Below are positions 1 to 12,119 of a stretch of DNA of 64,000 nt, piece by piece. Position 1 is the first letter of the stretch, and every line of letters begins with the position of its first letter. Below the pieces are notes generated by a model that saw only the letters and a list, made by a program, of their open reading frames with translations, did not search any database and was not told the DNA's origin. The DNA is from Setophaga petechia (lineage: Eukaryota > Chordata > Aves > Passeriformes > Parulidae). Both the position numbers and the translations under genes were made by a program. The stretch is taken from NCBI GenBank assembly GCA_024362935.1, contig JANCRA010000003.1, forward strand, positions 43,771,291-43,835,290. The letters are read 5' to 3'.

Positions 1-3000
1 GCAATTTCTTTCTGCTCATAATAATCACTGCTATTTAATACTACTCTGAACAAAAACCTGGCACGGCTGCCATAGAAACCGTGACACTGCAGGTACTGAG
101 CCATGTATTTAAAAATCACTTAACTGTGCTTGGGGAGAGCTGCAATCCTCCTGGGGAGGAGCAAAGAACTGGGCTGCTTCATAAGCCTCTACTGCTACAA
201 ACTGGTAGCTCTAATCCTGAAATGAGGCAGCTGAGTCAGCAGCGCTCTGCACTGAAATCTCTGAGACACCCACTGCTGTTCCTGAGCCCAGGTTTGCAAA
301 TGAAATTCTTGGTGATCGAGGGCAAATTGATCTATTCAGGAGCTCAAAACAAGTCTGAGCAGAGTGGTTGTGGGTCAGGCTGCTCACTGGTAACAGCCAT
401 TGATTCTTTTGGGAGCCGCTTGCAGGCTCTGTTGTGCTTGAATGGCAACAAAATTGACCTTCTTCAAATTAATTTCTTAAATTGCATTATAAATCTCTCA
501 TAGCTTGAGCTGGAACTTGCTCTTACAGCTTCTTCAGGGTCCCTTAGCGCTGATGATTTTTCCTCTATGCTTGTTAAAATTCCACAACCTTGTTATTTTA
601 TTTCCATTCAAGAGGAAGAGAACAGAGTAGCTGGAGATGTGGGCAAATTACTGAACTATCCTATTAATGTCCCTTGAACATTACAGTCATGGGCCATGCC
701 TTAGGGATCACATTCTGGATAGCCATGCTAATCCACAATGACAACTTGGGTGAATATTTAGGAAGCAGAGAAATTGCCAGCACAGAACACTGCATCTATT
801 GCTGGTGTATATAAGTAAGTGCTAAGTAGAATGATTGTGTTCCAAACCACTGGCTACAGCACCTAATTCTCTGGAGATGTGTGATTAGTCTGTTACAGGA
901 GTAAAGAAAACATAAACATCACTGATGCCATCAGTCCACACTTAGAAATTCCAGTTGTTTTAACTAGCAGATTGACATGCTGAACAATTTTAGGAATAAG
1001 GTCTAAAGATGGAATGAAATTACATTATTTCAGGTTGATTTCTTAAATTTCTATTTGCATGTTTGCTTTTTCCCAGACTGACCCTGTGTTTGAGAACTCC
1101 AGATAAAGAAAAACTATGCAAGCATTGCTGTCTGGTGACTCTGAGTCCAGTTATACTAATGACAACTATTTCTAGGTGCTTAAAACTTCTAAGGGTTGAT
1201 TTTGGCCTAACAAACTCGTGAGCCCTTCCATCCCTGCTAGCAGAATCTGAATTAGACTCATAAAGCATTTTTTGTTCTTTAGGTTCTGTTCTATGAGGAG
1301 AAGTCAATATTATCATCTCTGTTTTACAGATGGGTAAAACTTCCATGCAGTGAGGTGACTTGCCTACTGCTATGTAAGAGGTTATTTACAACAAAATCTT
1401 CTGACTCTCAGCTTCACACTTTATCTCCTTAATTGTCCTATCTGTGAATACCTAGCTAACTGCACCAGCTCAAAAGATTCTCCTGCAGAGATTTGGCTGA
1501 GAGAGTGAAGAAAATATTCAGCATATTTCCCAGGTGAATAATTTGTGTCACAACTACATCCTTTGTGTGGTTTCCACTTCCTTTTTTTTTTCCTATCTCA
1601 TCCCTCTTCATTTGTAGAAAAGTACATTAAAATGCCTTGTGCGTTTCCAAGCAAATGCTGGATTTGAAAATGCGGGGAAAGAATTCTGAAAAATATCCCT
1701 ACTTAGGAGAACTACTGGATTTTGCATTAGTGTACTCTGCTTATTGTGGAGAAGCACAGTAGAGCTGCCCATGTACCTGCTGCTCCATTACTCAACTCTT
1801 TTGCCACAGCAAATGGTTGTAAATTGTTACAGTGGTTTTACCAGTGCTGCTGGTTTTGATTATACTCAAGAATCTGGCACTGACTCTCCAACTATTTGAA
1901 TTGCACCTTATGTTCAGAGTATCAGTGGATGTAATTGTATGATACGTTTATTGACCTCAATGTGTGCTTAGAAATGTGGCACTTGGGCTGGAATGTTTCC
2001 TACATGGGGAAAGTCACCCCAGTCCTCTTCCTTGGAGCAAACACTGCCATTCTCCAATAGCTGCCAAGAAACAAGTTCATGGCCTACCCTGGAGGTATTG
2101 TCAGAAGTCATGTTGGGGTCAGGGGTGGTGGCAATTCTCCCTGCTTCATCTCAGGATTGTAGCTGTGCCCCCAAACCCCCACATCTTCCTCTCCCATGTG
2201 TTTACAGACCTGTGCAGTCACTCCAAAGACTGGATGAGTTGAAAGGTACTCTCAGAGGGGATCATTTTCAGTGTTTACAGGATCACTTTGACTGAAACAG
2301 GGTGGAAAGAAACCCCACAATCCATAGCAAAGTATCCAAGCATAGTCACCCACGAGTCAATGTCTGAACACACACACAGTGACAGATTTGTCCACATTCT
2401 GCTAAAGAAAATGGGGTTTTCTCAGCTCTAGATCAGAAACGGAGCAAATAGGAGACATAGTTTTGGGGTTTTTTGGTCAAATGAGGTGACTGACAATTTC
2501 CTCCAGAGGAACAGAGAAAGTGTTGCTCCTACCCTTGTTTAAAGATTGAAAGAGATAAGGACACAGCTTGAGTACCTACAGCTTTCCTAAACAGACATTG
2601 GGTGACTTCAGAGCTTGTTTGAGGGAAGGGTTTGACAGGCAGGAAGCAGGCAGGAGCAACTGAGAACAGGGCCAGGAAAGTAAGTTTCTTGAAAGATGAA
2701 GATCTTGCTGCTGAGGAAGTCTTCTCTGAGTAAAGTTACATTTCACATACCCACCCTATGTACACCTGAAAATTAACCTACCACTTCTCTAGATCTCAAC
2801 GTTGCTCTTATAGTCCTGATCCATACGTGGAACTGCCATTATTACTGTTTGTGGATAGTCCCACTCCTGATCAATTAAATGTCCTTTGGTTCTTTTTCAG
2901 AACATGAGGGTCATTTTCATTTTAAATGTGCCATTAATGTTTGCAGTAGCTGCCTGAAGAGTTTTATGAAGAGGGATCTCCATGAGATTCCCTAAGAGCA

Positions 3001-3547
3001 GAGACCTTTAATCCAGCTGGCTCTCTGAAGAAAGTATTGGTATGTGTTCCATGAGTTAATTACTCTTCTGTATTTCAGTCTTGTCACACTCTGCTGGTGA
3101 TGTAAAAGGGTTGTTACTGTGGCAAACATTATCTGTGTCATACTCTTCTGGCAATGGGGAATTCTTCTTGAGAAGATGGGTTTCCCTGGCTTCTGGGATC
3201 GTGACAGAAAGCTACAGGAGCAGGGGTGGCACAGCTGAGGTGAGGGTGGAGAATTGCTGTGCTCTAGCTTTTCTTAGCTACAAGGCTCTTATCTGGAAGT
3301 GAGAAGTAGAGCAGCCGTGAGGCTGCTGGAGGACAGATTTTCCCAGCTGTCTTTTTCTTAAGAAAAAAAGAGGCAAGGATTTTACATTCCTTTTTGCATC
3401 CTGGTTTTGCAGCAGCACTTTTACCTGATGATTCTTGTGTTAAGCAAATGATTATGATTAAATTAGGAGTAGGAATTCAAGTATTCAAAGATATTTACTT
3501 TCATTTGTGGAGGAGTTAAGAGCTGAAAATATCCATTGGCTTTATAT
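1..3547. other. non-coding sequence downstream of the KCNC2 pore exon
   Basis: I see no recognisable exon, RNA gene or clear repeat here. The longest open frame, 140 codons at 81-503 on the plus strand, has no recognisable family motif and no splice context. Base composition is typical AT-leaning, CpG-poor vertebrate intron or intergenic DNA. If the C-terminal exons of KCNC2 lie further left, this is intron; otherwise it is the gene's 3' flank. Confidence 0.6.
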
Positions 3548-5775
3548 CCCTAGATTTTACTTCCCTAGTCAACCAGCTAGGGAATATACCTCACCGGACC
3601 TGTTGTTTGTGAACAGAGAAGGGCTTGTGGGTGATGTGATGGTTGGAGGCATCTTGGGCACAGGAATCATGAAATGATACAGTTTTTGATTCCAAGAGAG
3701 TAAGAAAGGGTAGGTCAGCAGAACTGCTACCTTGAACTTCTTGAGGCAGACATTAGGAGCCTGGTTGACAGAGTCCCGTGGGAGGCAATCCTGGTAAAGA
3801 AGTCAGGAAGGCTGGACATTTTTCAATAGGGAAATCCTAAAGGCACAGGAAAAGGCTGTCCCTGTGTGCCAAAGAATGAGCTGGTGAAAGGAGACCAGCC
3901 TGGCTGAACAGGGAGATTTGGCTGGAACTCAGGAAAGAACAGGGTGACTTTCCCCTCTGGAAGAATGGGTAGGCAGCTCAGGAAGACTACAAGGATGTCA
4001 TGAGGTCATACAGGGAGAAAATTTGAAGGGCCAAAGGCCAACTAGAACTCAGTCTGGCTACTGCCCTAAAAGACAATAAAAATCTTTCTATAAATACATT
4101 AGCAACAAAAGGAGAGCTAAGGAGAATCTCCATCCTTTATTGCATGTAGGGGGGATATGTAGTGACAGAGGGTGACAAAAAGGCTGAGGTATGTAACACC
4201 TTTTTTGTCACAGTCTTTAATAGTCAGGCCAGTTTTATTCTGGGTATTTAGTCCCCTGAGCTGAAAGACAGGAATGGGGAGCAGAATTAATCTCCCATAA
4301 TTCAAGGGGAAATGATCAGTGAACATTAAGACACAAGTTTTCAGGCCAGAGGGGTCCACCCAAAGGTACTGAGGGAGCTCATGGAATTGCTTACCAAGGC
4401 ACTTTGCATTTTTTATCAGCAGAACTGGTGCACTGGGGAGGTTGGCAAATGTGACACTGAGTTACAAGAGTGGCCAGAAGGAGGATCTGGGGAACTTCAG
4501 GCCTGTCAGCCTGACCTTGGTACCTGGGAATGTCACTGAGCAGATTGTCCTGGATGCCATCATGTGGCACATGAAGGACAACCAGGGGAATCAGGCCTAG
4601 CCAGCACAGGTTTAGAAAACACAGATCCTGCTTGGCCAACCTGATCTCCTTCTATAACAAGGTGACCCACTTAGTGGATGAGGGAAAGGTTTTCCACAGC
4701 ATTTTCCTAGAGAAATTGTGTGCTCATAGCTTGGAAAAGTGCATTGTTCATTGGGTAAAAAACTGTCTGGATAGCTGAGCCCAGAGACTGGGGGTGAGTG
4801 GGTTCCATCCAGCTGGCAGCTGGTGCCAGTGGTGCTCCCCAGGGCTCAGTGCTGGGCCCAGTCCTGTTCAAAATCTTTATAAATTTTCTGGATGAGGTGA
4901 TGGAGGCAGCCTCAGTCAGCTGCAGACACACCAGGCTGGGTGGCAGTGCTGATCTGCTGGAGGGCAGGAAGGCTCTGCAGAGGGATCTGGGCAGGCTGGA
5001 GCGATGGCTGAGGCCGGCTGTGTGAGGGTCAGCCAGGCCGAGGGCCGGGGCCTGTCCTTGGGGCACAGCAGCCACAGGCTGGGGCACAGGGGCTGGGACC
5101 CTGCTGGGCAGAAAACGACCTGGGGGTGCTGCTGACAGCAGCTGGACATGAGCCAGCAGTGCCCAGGGGGCCAAGAAGGCCAAGGGCATCCTGGCCTGGA
5201 TCAGCCATAGTGTGGCCAGCAGGACCAGGCAGGGATTGTCCCCCTGTGCTGGTGAGGCCAGACCTTGAATCCTGTGTCCAGTTCTGGGCCCCTCACTGCA
5301 GGAAAGTCATTGAGGGGCTGGAGTGAGTCCAGAGAAGGGAAATGGGGCTGGTGGAGGGTCTGGGGCACAAGTCCTGTGAGGAGAGGCTGAGGGAGCTGGG
5401 GGTGTTCAGCCTGGAGAAAAGGAGGCTCAGGGGAGACCCCATCACTCTCTGCAACTGCCTGGAAGGAGGCTGGAGCCAGGTGGGCTCCTATTAACAAGTA
5501 ATAGGACAGAAGGAAATAGCCTAAAGTTGTAGCTGGAGAGGTTTCGATTGGATATCAGGAAACATTTCTTCACCAAAGGGGTTGTCCAGAGTTGGAAGAG
5601 GCTGTACAGGGAAGTGGTCAGGTTGCCATCCCCAGGGTTATTTAAAAGTTGTGTGGATGTGTCACTTTGGGACATGGTTTAGTGGTGGACTTGCAGTGCT
5701 GGGTTAAAGGTTGGACTGGATGACCTTAAAGACCTTTTTAAACCTAAAGAATTGTGTTATTCAATGATTTCTCTT
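3548..5775 (+). mobile_element. CR1 LINE, 5'-truncated and decayed ORF2 plus 3' end
   Basis: This is a sense copy of a CR1 non-LTR retrotransposon, the major retroposon of birds. In broken frames I can follow the end of the endonuclease (SPDLLFVNREGLVGDVMVGG near 3591-3655), then the RT thumb and palm. The best frame is 4798-5025, with [18 protein letters not shown] and [18 protein letters not shown]. The C-terminal region (PDLESCVQFWAPHCRKVIEGLE, about 5260-5326) and the conserved 3' tail (GTGGACTTGCAGTGCTGGGTT near 5680, then GGTTGGACTGGATGACCTTA) follow. The normal FADD catalytic motif reads SCRH here and there are many frameshifts, so the copy is inactive. The 5' boundary is uncertain by some tens of bases. 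It ends at a degenerate ATTC-type terminal repeat, as CR1 copies do. Confidence 0.93.
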
Positions 5776-6990
5776 TGAGATGTTGCATGGAAAGGAAGTA
5801 CTTACAGTTAAATTCCCAACTCTCTTAAGTCTCTTGAAGTCAAATTCCACTTGTGTTAGCAAGTTGTTTCTGTTTTAGTTGCCTGGATAGTGTTTACTCT
5901 GCGTTAATATTAATTTTCCACTCAATTGCATCAGTATAAATTACTGTATTCTTTTATGCTGGACTGCATGGAAACTCTGCTGTGCTTCTTCACTTATTAA
6001 GAGAGGGTCAGAGCATAACAGCAAATCAGGTAGTAAAGGAACTTCACACTGAGACAAATAAGATTTCTTGAGTTGGTACATGACTATAGTGATTTCTGAG
6101 TTCCTGACAATTAAGAATAAGCAATAAACTTCATGCTGTCCCTCTGGAAAGTGATCAGAATGTCTATCAGCTACTTTTTACCATTCTTTAAAACTAGTTT
6201 ATGGGAGTAATTGGGGAAGATTGTAAAACAAAATGCTTTGCTCAGGACATCATTCAGCAAAGTAACAATTATGCTTCTGTGCCAGACAATCCTTGGCAAC
6301 AGAAATCAATTTTACAGGCTACGGAGTCTCATACAGGATTAAGAAATGTGAATCCCATGGGTGGGGACTTATTTTTGTTGTTGTTTAATCAGATCCTCAA
6401 AGTGAAAGGAATATAGCTATATTACATTAAAAAAAGGATTATGTAGAAGATATATTAAACCACAGACAAAAGATGACAAAATGATGAAATGATGACTTGG
6501 AGAGTGTGAAAGAAAGTTTACCAGAGAGAAGAACAGCATAGAAAATATGGATTTAAGCCTTTGAAAATGAGCGATGATATGTTGACATAGGCACCACTGG
6601 TTTTCAAATGAGAGTGACAAGAATCCTACATTGGTAGGTTTGGGAGTGTTTTCTTCTGGAGAGTAATGAAAATTAATTTTTCCCATGCAGACTATCTGAA
6701 AAAAAAGAAAGTAATTTGACTAAATAGCTCTATTTTCATACCAAGTACTTACTCTTTGCATTAATACCTCGCATCAGGTTTTGTGTCACAACCTCTGTGA
6801 AGTTACCTATAGTCTGTGACATTCCTGGTTCTTTTGCAATAAAGAACTGTTTTGTAATCTCCTCGGCTGCCCAACATGGAGCTCAGGTTGATGGGAATTG
6901 GAGAAAAACTTCACAGAATAAAATGTGACAGTCTGTAACATACACAAGTCGCAAGCAACGCAGAGCAATAACAAGTAAATGTTAACAAAC

Positions 6991-7024
6991 AGAGCGAAAG
7001 AGAGAAAGAGAAAAAAGAGAGAAA
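6991..7024 (+). repeat. (GA)n-like purine-rich tract
   Basis: Thirty-four bases are purine except for a single C at 6995, with irregular AGAG/GAAA units. This is a degenerate simple repeat. Confidence 0.8.
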
Positions 7025-7274
7025 TGTGAACATGTAAAAGAATTAAGATTCCTATATAACAACTTCATTTTAGTTACCCCAATATTATACGGCCATTAAA
7101 ATCAATATCTAGGTATGTTTATTATAGTTTCCTGGGTTTTATATTACTGCATATTTTGAAAGTTCTGAGTACTGAAGGACTTTACACTGCATGAGAGCAG
7201 AATTTAGTATGCTACATGAAGTATGCAGAATCCTTCCAACCCAACCTACCTCTTCAACATTTACTCACCACCAG

Positions 7275-7395
7275 GGTCCCTCCAGGAAGCCGTGTCCCCC
7301 AGGAAAGGCACTTCAGTGACGGTGGTGACCGTCTCTCCCAGTACTAACTCGGCCAACATAGTAACGTCACTCCCAGAGAATATCACCCTTGACAG
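7275..7395. other. CpG-retaining, exon-like block of unknown nature
   Basis: On the plus strand a pyrimidine-rich stretch ends in CCACCAG before 7275 and a CAG|GTAC donor follows 7395. The 121 bases between are open in one frame (peptide begins SLQEAVSPRKGTSVTVVTV). On the minus strand one frame is open across most of the same bases, and a strong donor (G|GTGAGTAA) starts at 7268. Five CpGs fall within 76 bp, against a background with very few. I do not recognise either peptide. The phases available on the minus strand do not join the KCNC2 pore exon in the open frame. It could be a cryptic exon, a fragment of an old transposon, or a conserved regulatory element. Confidence 0.3.
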
Positions 7396-10300
7396 GTACT
7401 ACTTCTTGAAGTGAGGTGACAGTATGTTGGCTGCCTACCTACTGGTACTGCTAGAGAAGTACAGGAGCTCTAGGAAAGTCGATCCAGTGCATCTTGCTAT
7501 TTACAGGCATTATTGGATATGTGCTTAATACAGTGCTGAGAATGGTTGCTTCTGGCAATCCTGCATTGCAAAGAGCTCTGGAAGATCCTTCCTAGTTTCA
7601 TCCTGATGAAACCCTCTTGGGGGTTTACTTATACCTACCCTGAATGTCTGAGAGTCCCACTAACACCAGGAGGATCATTGACAGGTTACAGGAAAATGCA
7701 GTCAGGTGAGTCATGTTACCACCTTATATTGCTGCTCTGATTGAGGAATACAGTATGATGATCTATACAGTATGGAAGGTGTCTGAGACATGGAACGTGG
7801 ATGAATGAATACAAAGAACGATGACAGCAGGAATGGTCGAGTGCCTGTTATTCTGGCTTTGTGCTTATAAACAGACAAGCAAGTCAGCAAAGGACTCAGA
7901 GAAAATATCCAGCAAGTATAGTGCAAGAGGGATACAAGCAACTGGATACAAGGACTGGGCACAGAACTGGGACCTCATACCCTACACCTCTTTGCCCCTG
8001 GCCTTTTTTAGTAACGGGTAAGTGATGTCCTGTGTTTAATCGTACTGCAGCAGAAATGCACTTGTTGCACAGAGGTGCCTTTTCTTGTATCTGTCCTGCA
8101 AACACCAACCATACTCAGTACAGCAGAAGGAAGAGATGCCAAGAGTATCTTTTTCATATTCCAGGAATGCATTCTGCACTGGCTGGCATGGGAACCATGT
8201 GCTTGAGAAAGAGGATTTACCATATTTATATCTGCTTTGTGCTGGAGGATTGGCACAGGTTGGCCTTATTTGGCTGAAGTGCTTGTATCTGTGTTTTCCC
8301 ATGACTCCAAGTGCCTTGTGCTCATTAGGTTATTAAGGCATGAAAACTCCTAAAATTTATTATTTAGTTCTGCATTTGTTTTTTAGCTTAGTGTAGTCCT
8401 TTCCCTAAACACCCTCAGCCCCGGCTGAGGTCTACAGGGTTTGTATGGGGAGATTTTCTAATTTTAGAATGTTTTTTTGATATGTCACCTAGTGCCAGAA
8501 AAAAAGCATGAAACATTAAGCACTGTGCTTGGATACATAGCTCCTCTTCTTTGTTTTTGAATTACTTGACATAGAGGATATTATTTTTTACTCATATTCT
8601 AAAGTCAACAGTAGTACAAGTGACACCCACTGGTTTTATCTCTACAGGAAGTGACAGATAAATAATTGTAGAACAACTTATTACATTTTATTAGTTATAG
8701 ATTCTGCTTTACATGTGACCCTCAGCTGTGAGGTTGCAGGAATGCCACATGGGGCAGGGGACAAGGAATAGATCCAAAGTGCTTCCACAGAACTGTAGGT
8801 ACTTAAATGCCAATTTTGAATTAGAGCTGCAGTCACCTGTGATCTCTTATGGAGAAAGGCACCCCCAGAGGACAGCTCACGTCATAAATGAGTGGATTAC
8901 TCTTGGAGGTTGCTTGGTTCTTCTTCTAATATAAGGGGGACCACAGATAAATTAAAATTAAGTTAGATGAGAATAGCTGAGTGTTATTCCTTTTGTTTTG
9001 AGCTGTTAGCAATTTCTCCATTAGATCCCAAAGACTCCATCATCAGTGATATCAAGATGTGATCATTACCTCATTTGCTATTTTGGAGTGAGGAGTGTTG
9101 GATTTTAAAGAATAGGAAGGCTAAGTATAGTGAGGAAAGAAAAAACACCTCCCTATTACCTTTTCCACTGCCTTTTTAGTACTCTTTATGTCCAACACCT
9201 TTAAACACCTGAGCTTTTTGAGCTGAAACAGACCTAAGCTCTTAGCAATTACTACTGTCCATCTTACAGAGCGGGGCAAAGGTTTTATGGCACTAAAATT
9301 AGATGAGACTTTTTTTATAGTGTTCAGAGACACTTGATCAGAGAATTTGCTTCCTGGAGGTTTGAAGGACCACCGCAGTAACTACATACCTGTGGCTTTA
9401 ACAATGCTTTGTTCTCCATAAAAGCCACCAAGGTTCACGAGCTGCAGTGAAATGTTAGGCAGCAGAATGGGCCTCTGACAAGAGCTGCCTAGAGTTCCCA
9501 GCTCCCACTGAGCACTGGCACTAGAATTACAGTGCTCAGCACACTTCTGACGTTAGAGCCAGTGTGTTGCACAAGGAATAAGGGTTATTTAGGTTATGAT
9601 GACAGAAGAGATGAAAAATGAAGCCCTGAGAAAAGAGCAGCTCCTTCAGAAAGCATGAGTGATAAAGCTGGAATGGGTAATTCCACACAATTTCTTTAAA
9701 AGGAGATCAGCTCTCTCTCAGGAAATTGCATTGAAATAATGGGTTCCTAACATCACAGTTTGTTCCAGTTCATCTGACCATGGAGTGCACTGGAGTCAGT
9801 GCAATTTTGTAGCTCCCTTCTGTCAGTGTTAGACTTGGATTACTTTAACTATTCAGACATCAGGATAGTCCAGGAGTGGGTTATTGAAAATTGACTTTGG
9901 GGCAGAGAAGTAAAAGAACCACAGAATGTTTTTCTGAAGCTGAAGTCTGTGTTAGTAATGACAGATATTACCCCTCTCCTCTTAGCTGTCTCAGTTCTAG
10001 TAATTATTTTGTGTATTTTACAGCCGTGCATTGAATAGAGAATTTTGCCACAAGTACACTGTGAAAGAGCCTGCACAAGGATATCATTGGAATATAGCTT
10101 GAGTGAAGATGCATGCAGAGTGGATAAGAGAGGTGAGAAATTCTTAATTTGGCCATGTTAAAGTCAATATAAACCTTTTTTGTGCTGGTGTTCTAAATAT
10201 ATATATGAAAAGAATAAAAGGGTGGGGTAGATCTCTGAACAAACCCCAAACAACCTATCTCCTTGGCTTATGTATTATGAATGCATTCTTTAGACCATTG

Positions 10301-10693
10301 CTAGGTGGCACCAGACAGTACTGTAGGCATCAAATGAAGTTATGAATTCTTGAATTCATGTTCTAAATTTCTTTTACATGTTGGGAAGTTACATTCACTG
10401 CTTCATCCAGTGACAACTCTGAGATGTCACCACGCAGTCAACTGGTCCAGCAGGGGAGCACACAGCTCATGTAAGAGAAGGGCTGAGGAACTGGGCAACA
10501 CTTTGAAAACAAAACTGAGAGCTTTTTTTGTTTTGCAATTTTTGAGATATTCTTACAAACTTGCACCTTAAAATTTTTCATTATGTACTGAATTAAATTA
10601 TTATACCTGTAGGACAGTGTGAGGTTTGGGACAAAAGTAATATTTAAGTGGTTGGAACTGTCTTTTTCTGTTTTTTTGGTTTTGTTTTGGGTT

Positions 10694-10695
<2 letters not shown>

Positions 10696-10735
<40 letters not shown>
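10696..10735 (+). repeat. homopolymer T40 (A40 on the KCNC2 sense strand)
   Basis: This is an uninterrupted run of 40 T. Read on the minus strand it is A40 followed by an A-rich stretch, resembling the tail of a retroposed RNA. The sequence just 5' of it on that strand (10736-10860) shows no SINE or LINE I recognise, and CR1 elements do not end in poly(A). Confidence 0.97.
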
Positions 10736-10739
<4 letters not shown>

Positions 10740-10804
10740 CTGTTATGATACTGACTGTTTAAAACACTCAAGCCTTGAGATAAAAGACAGTCCAGCATAG
10801 TGTT

Positions 10805-10827
10805 GTCAACCATAGACTATGGTTGAC
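10805..10827. repeat. perfect 11-bp inverted repeat with 1-nt centre
   Basis: The arms GTCAACCATAG and CTATGGTTGAC are exact reverse complements separated by one A. The palindrome lies 69 bp from the T40 tract. Its function is unknown. Confidence 0.95.
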
Positions 10828-12095
10828 TGATGCTTTTTTAGTTGTATTCAACTAGTGACTTTGCCACAGACCTTTCAAGTAATCTTCCTCAATTAAATTA
10901 AGCCCTGTGTCAACCGAAAATATTGGAGATTATTTCTATTTTATCTTTGCTGTCCACTTAACCTGTTGGGTATTTGATTGCAGTATAGTGGTTGTCCTGT
11001 ATAAAATGACGCCAAAATGAAGCCCTGATCTTGAACAGGGCCTGTAAACAGCACTGCATTATAACAACATTAATCCTTTGACATGGAGATGTTAGAATTT
11101 GGTGGGTGTATTTTAAGTGAGGGGGGACACCATTCTCTATAGTTTGAGATATCCCCAGGTGAATGAGTTTTGGTCAAATTGGTCAGGTGAAATCTGCTGC
11201 TCTGTGTCAGGCCCCATTTCACCAGGCACTCTTTAAGCAGACAATGATTTGTGTAGAGGAAATGTCTCCTTTCTTAATGCAGCTGGTGAAGGTCTGCCTG
11301 CAGCTCTAGCTCTGCCATCCTCTACTCTGAAATGCCTTTCCTCCCTTTTGCTGCTTTCCCAGCCACCCACTAGTGGCATCAGACAGGATGGAAAACAGGA
11401 AAAGCTGCTGCAGAAAGGGGAGGTAAGGTAGAATGAAACTGACATTCTTAAACTCTGACAGATTAAAATCAAGTGCTGTTAATTAAAGATACCCTCCTGC
11501 CAGGTGTAGATTAGCCCAGGACTGAGCTGCTGAGAGTGTTGGGGGCAATAAAAAGATTTAATTCAAACCTGCCAGTCTTTAAATTCAAAGCATCTTTGCT
11601 TTGGCTGCAAATGACCACAGCAGCTTTGGCAGCAGCTGTGCAGCCTGTGGGCAAAACTCTGCTGTTTGCATGCCTGTGCCAGGAAAGTGCTCCTTATCCT
11701 GGGAGGAGGCACCGGGCAGAGCTGTGCTGAGCTCTCTGTAGAGCCCCCTTGGCCCTGAGGGTATGGCCCAGGAACAGATGTGAAGTGCTGACTCGAAGAA
11801 TGAGAGAGAGAGTTCATGTGTAGAACTGCTTCATGCTCAGCCCTGTTTGGTGATGTGTTTAATCACTCCACCACCAATAATATATAGAATTAATAACTTC
11901 ATGTGATGTCCTTTATGCCTGAGCAGCTAAGCAGGCTTTTTGTTTTTTAATAACATACTGGATACAAATCACACGATCTTATGTGACCTAGACACTGTCG
12001 CACTGAACCTTTACAGTTAAAAATTACAAGTAATATGCTGGACAACTTGGACAATATTTTAGAAAAGTTAGGCACCCATTCTGTGTTCCTAATGC

Positions 12096-12119
12096 AATAT
12101 TAACTATAATATTAACTAT
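12096..12119 (+). repeat. tandem duplication of a 12-mer
   Basis: AATATTAACTAT occurs twice back to back with no mismatch, which is a minimal two-copy tandem repeat. Confidence 0.9.

Larger units (their letters stand above)
5776..10695. other. intron-like sequence, no recognised exon
   Basis: No gene is recognised here. A purine-rich (GA) tract lies at 6991-7024. A small CpG-retaining block with splice-like edges at 7275-7395 is described separately. Other open frames are under 100 codons and lack family motifs. The minus strand was checked for the Kv3.2 C-terminal peptide (ending near ACPPGGGMRK and EAVRVT) and nothing convincing was seen. Confidence 0.5.

Noticed and set aside
81..503. 140-codon plus-strand open frame
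   Set aside because: There is no recognisable domain, no splice context and no biased codon pattern; frames of this size are expected by chance in 64 kb.
4707..5189. 160-codon minus-strand open frame rich in Pro, Leu and Ala
   Set aside because: It is the antisense shadow of the GC-rich CR1 reverse transcriptase region.
7223..7414. Reading the 7.3-kb block as the missing Kv3.2 C-terminal exon
   Set aside because: Neither strand gives the expected peptide, and the open minus-strand frame needs an acceptor phase that the pore-exon donor cannot supply.
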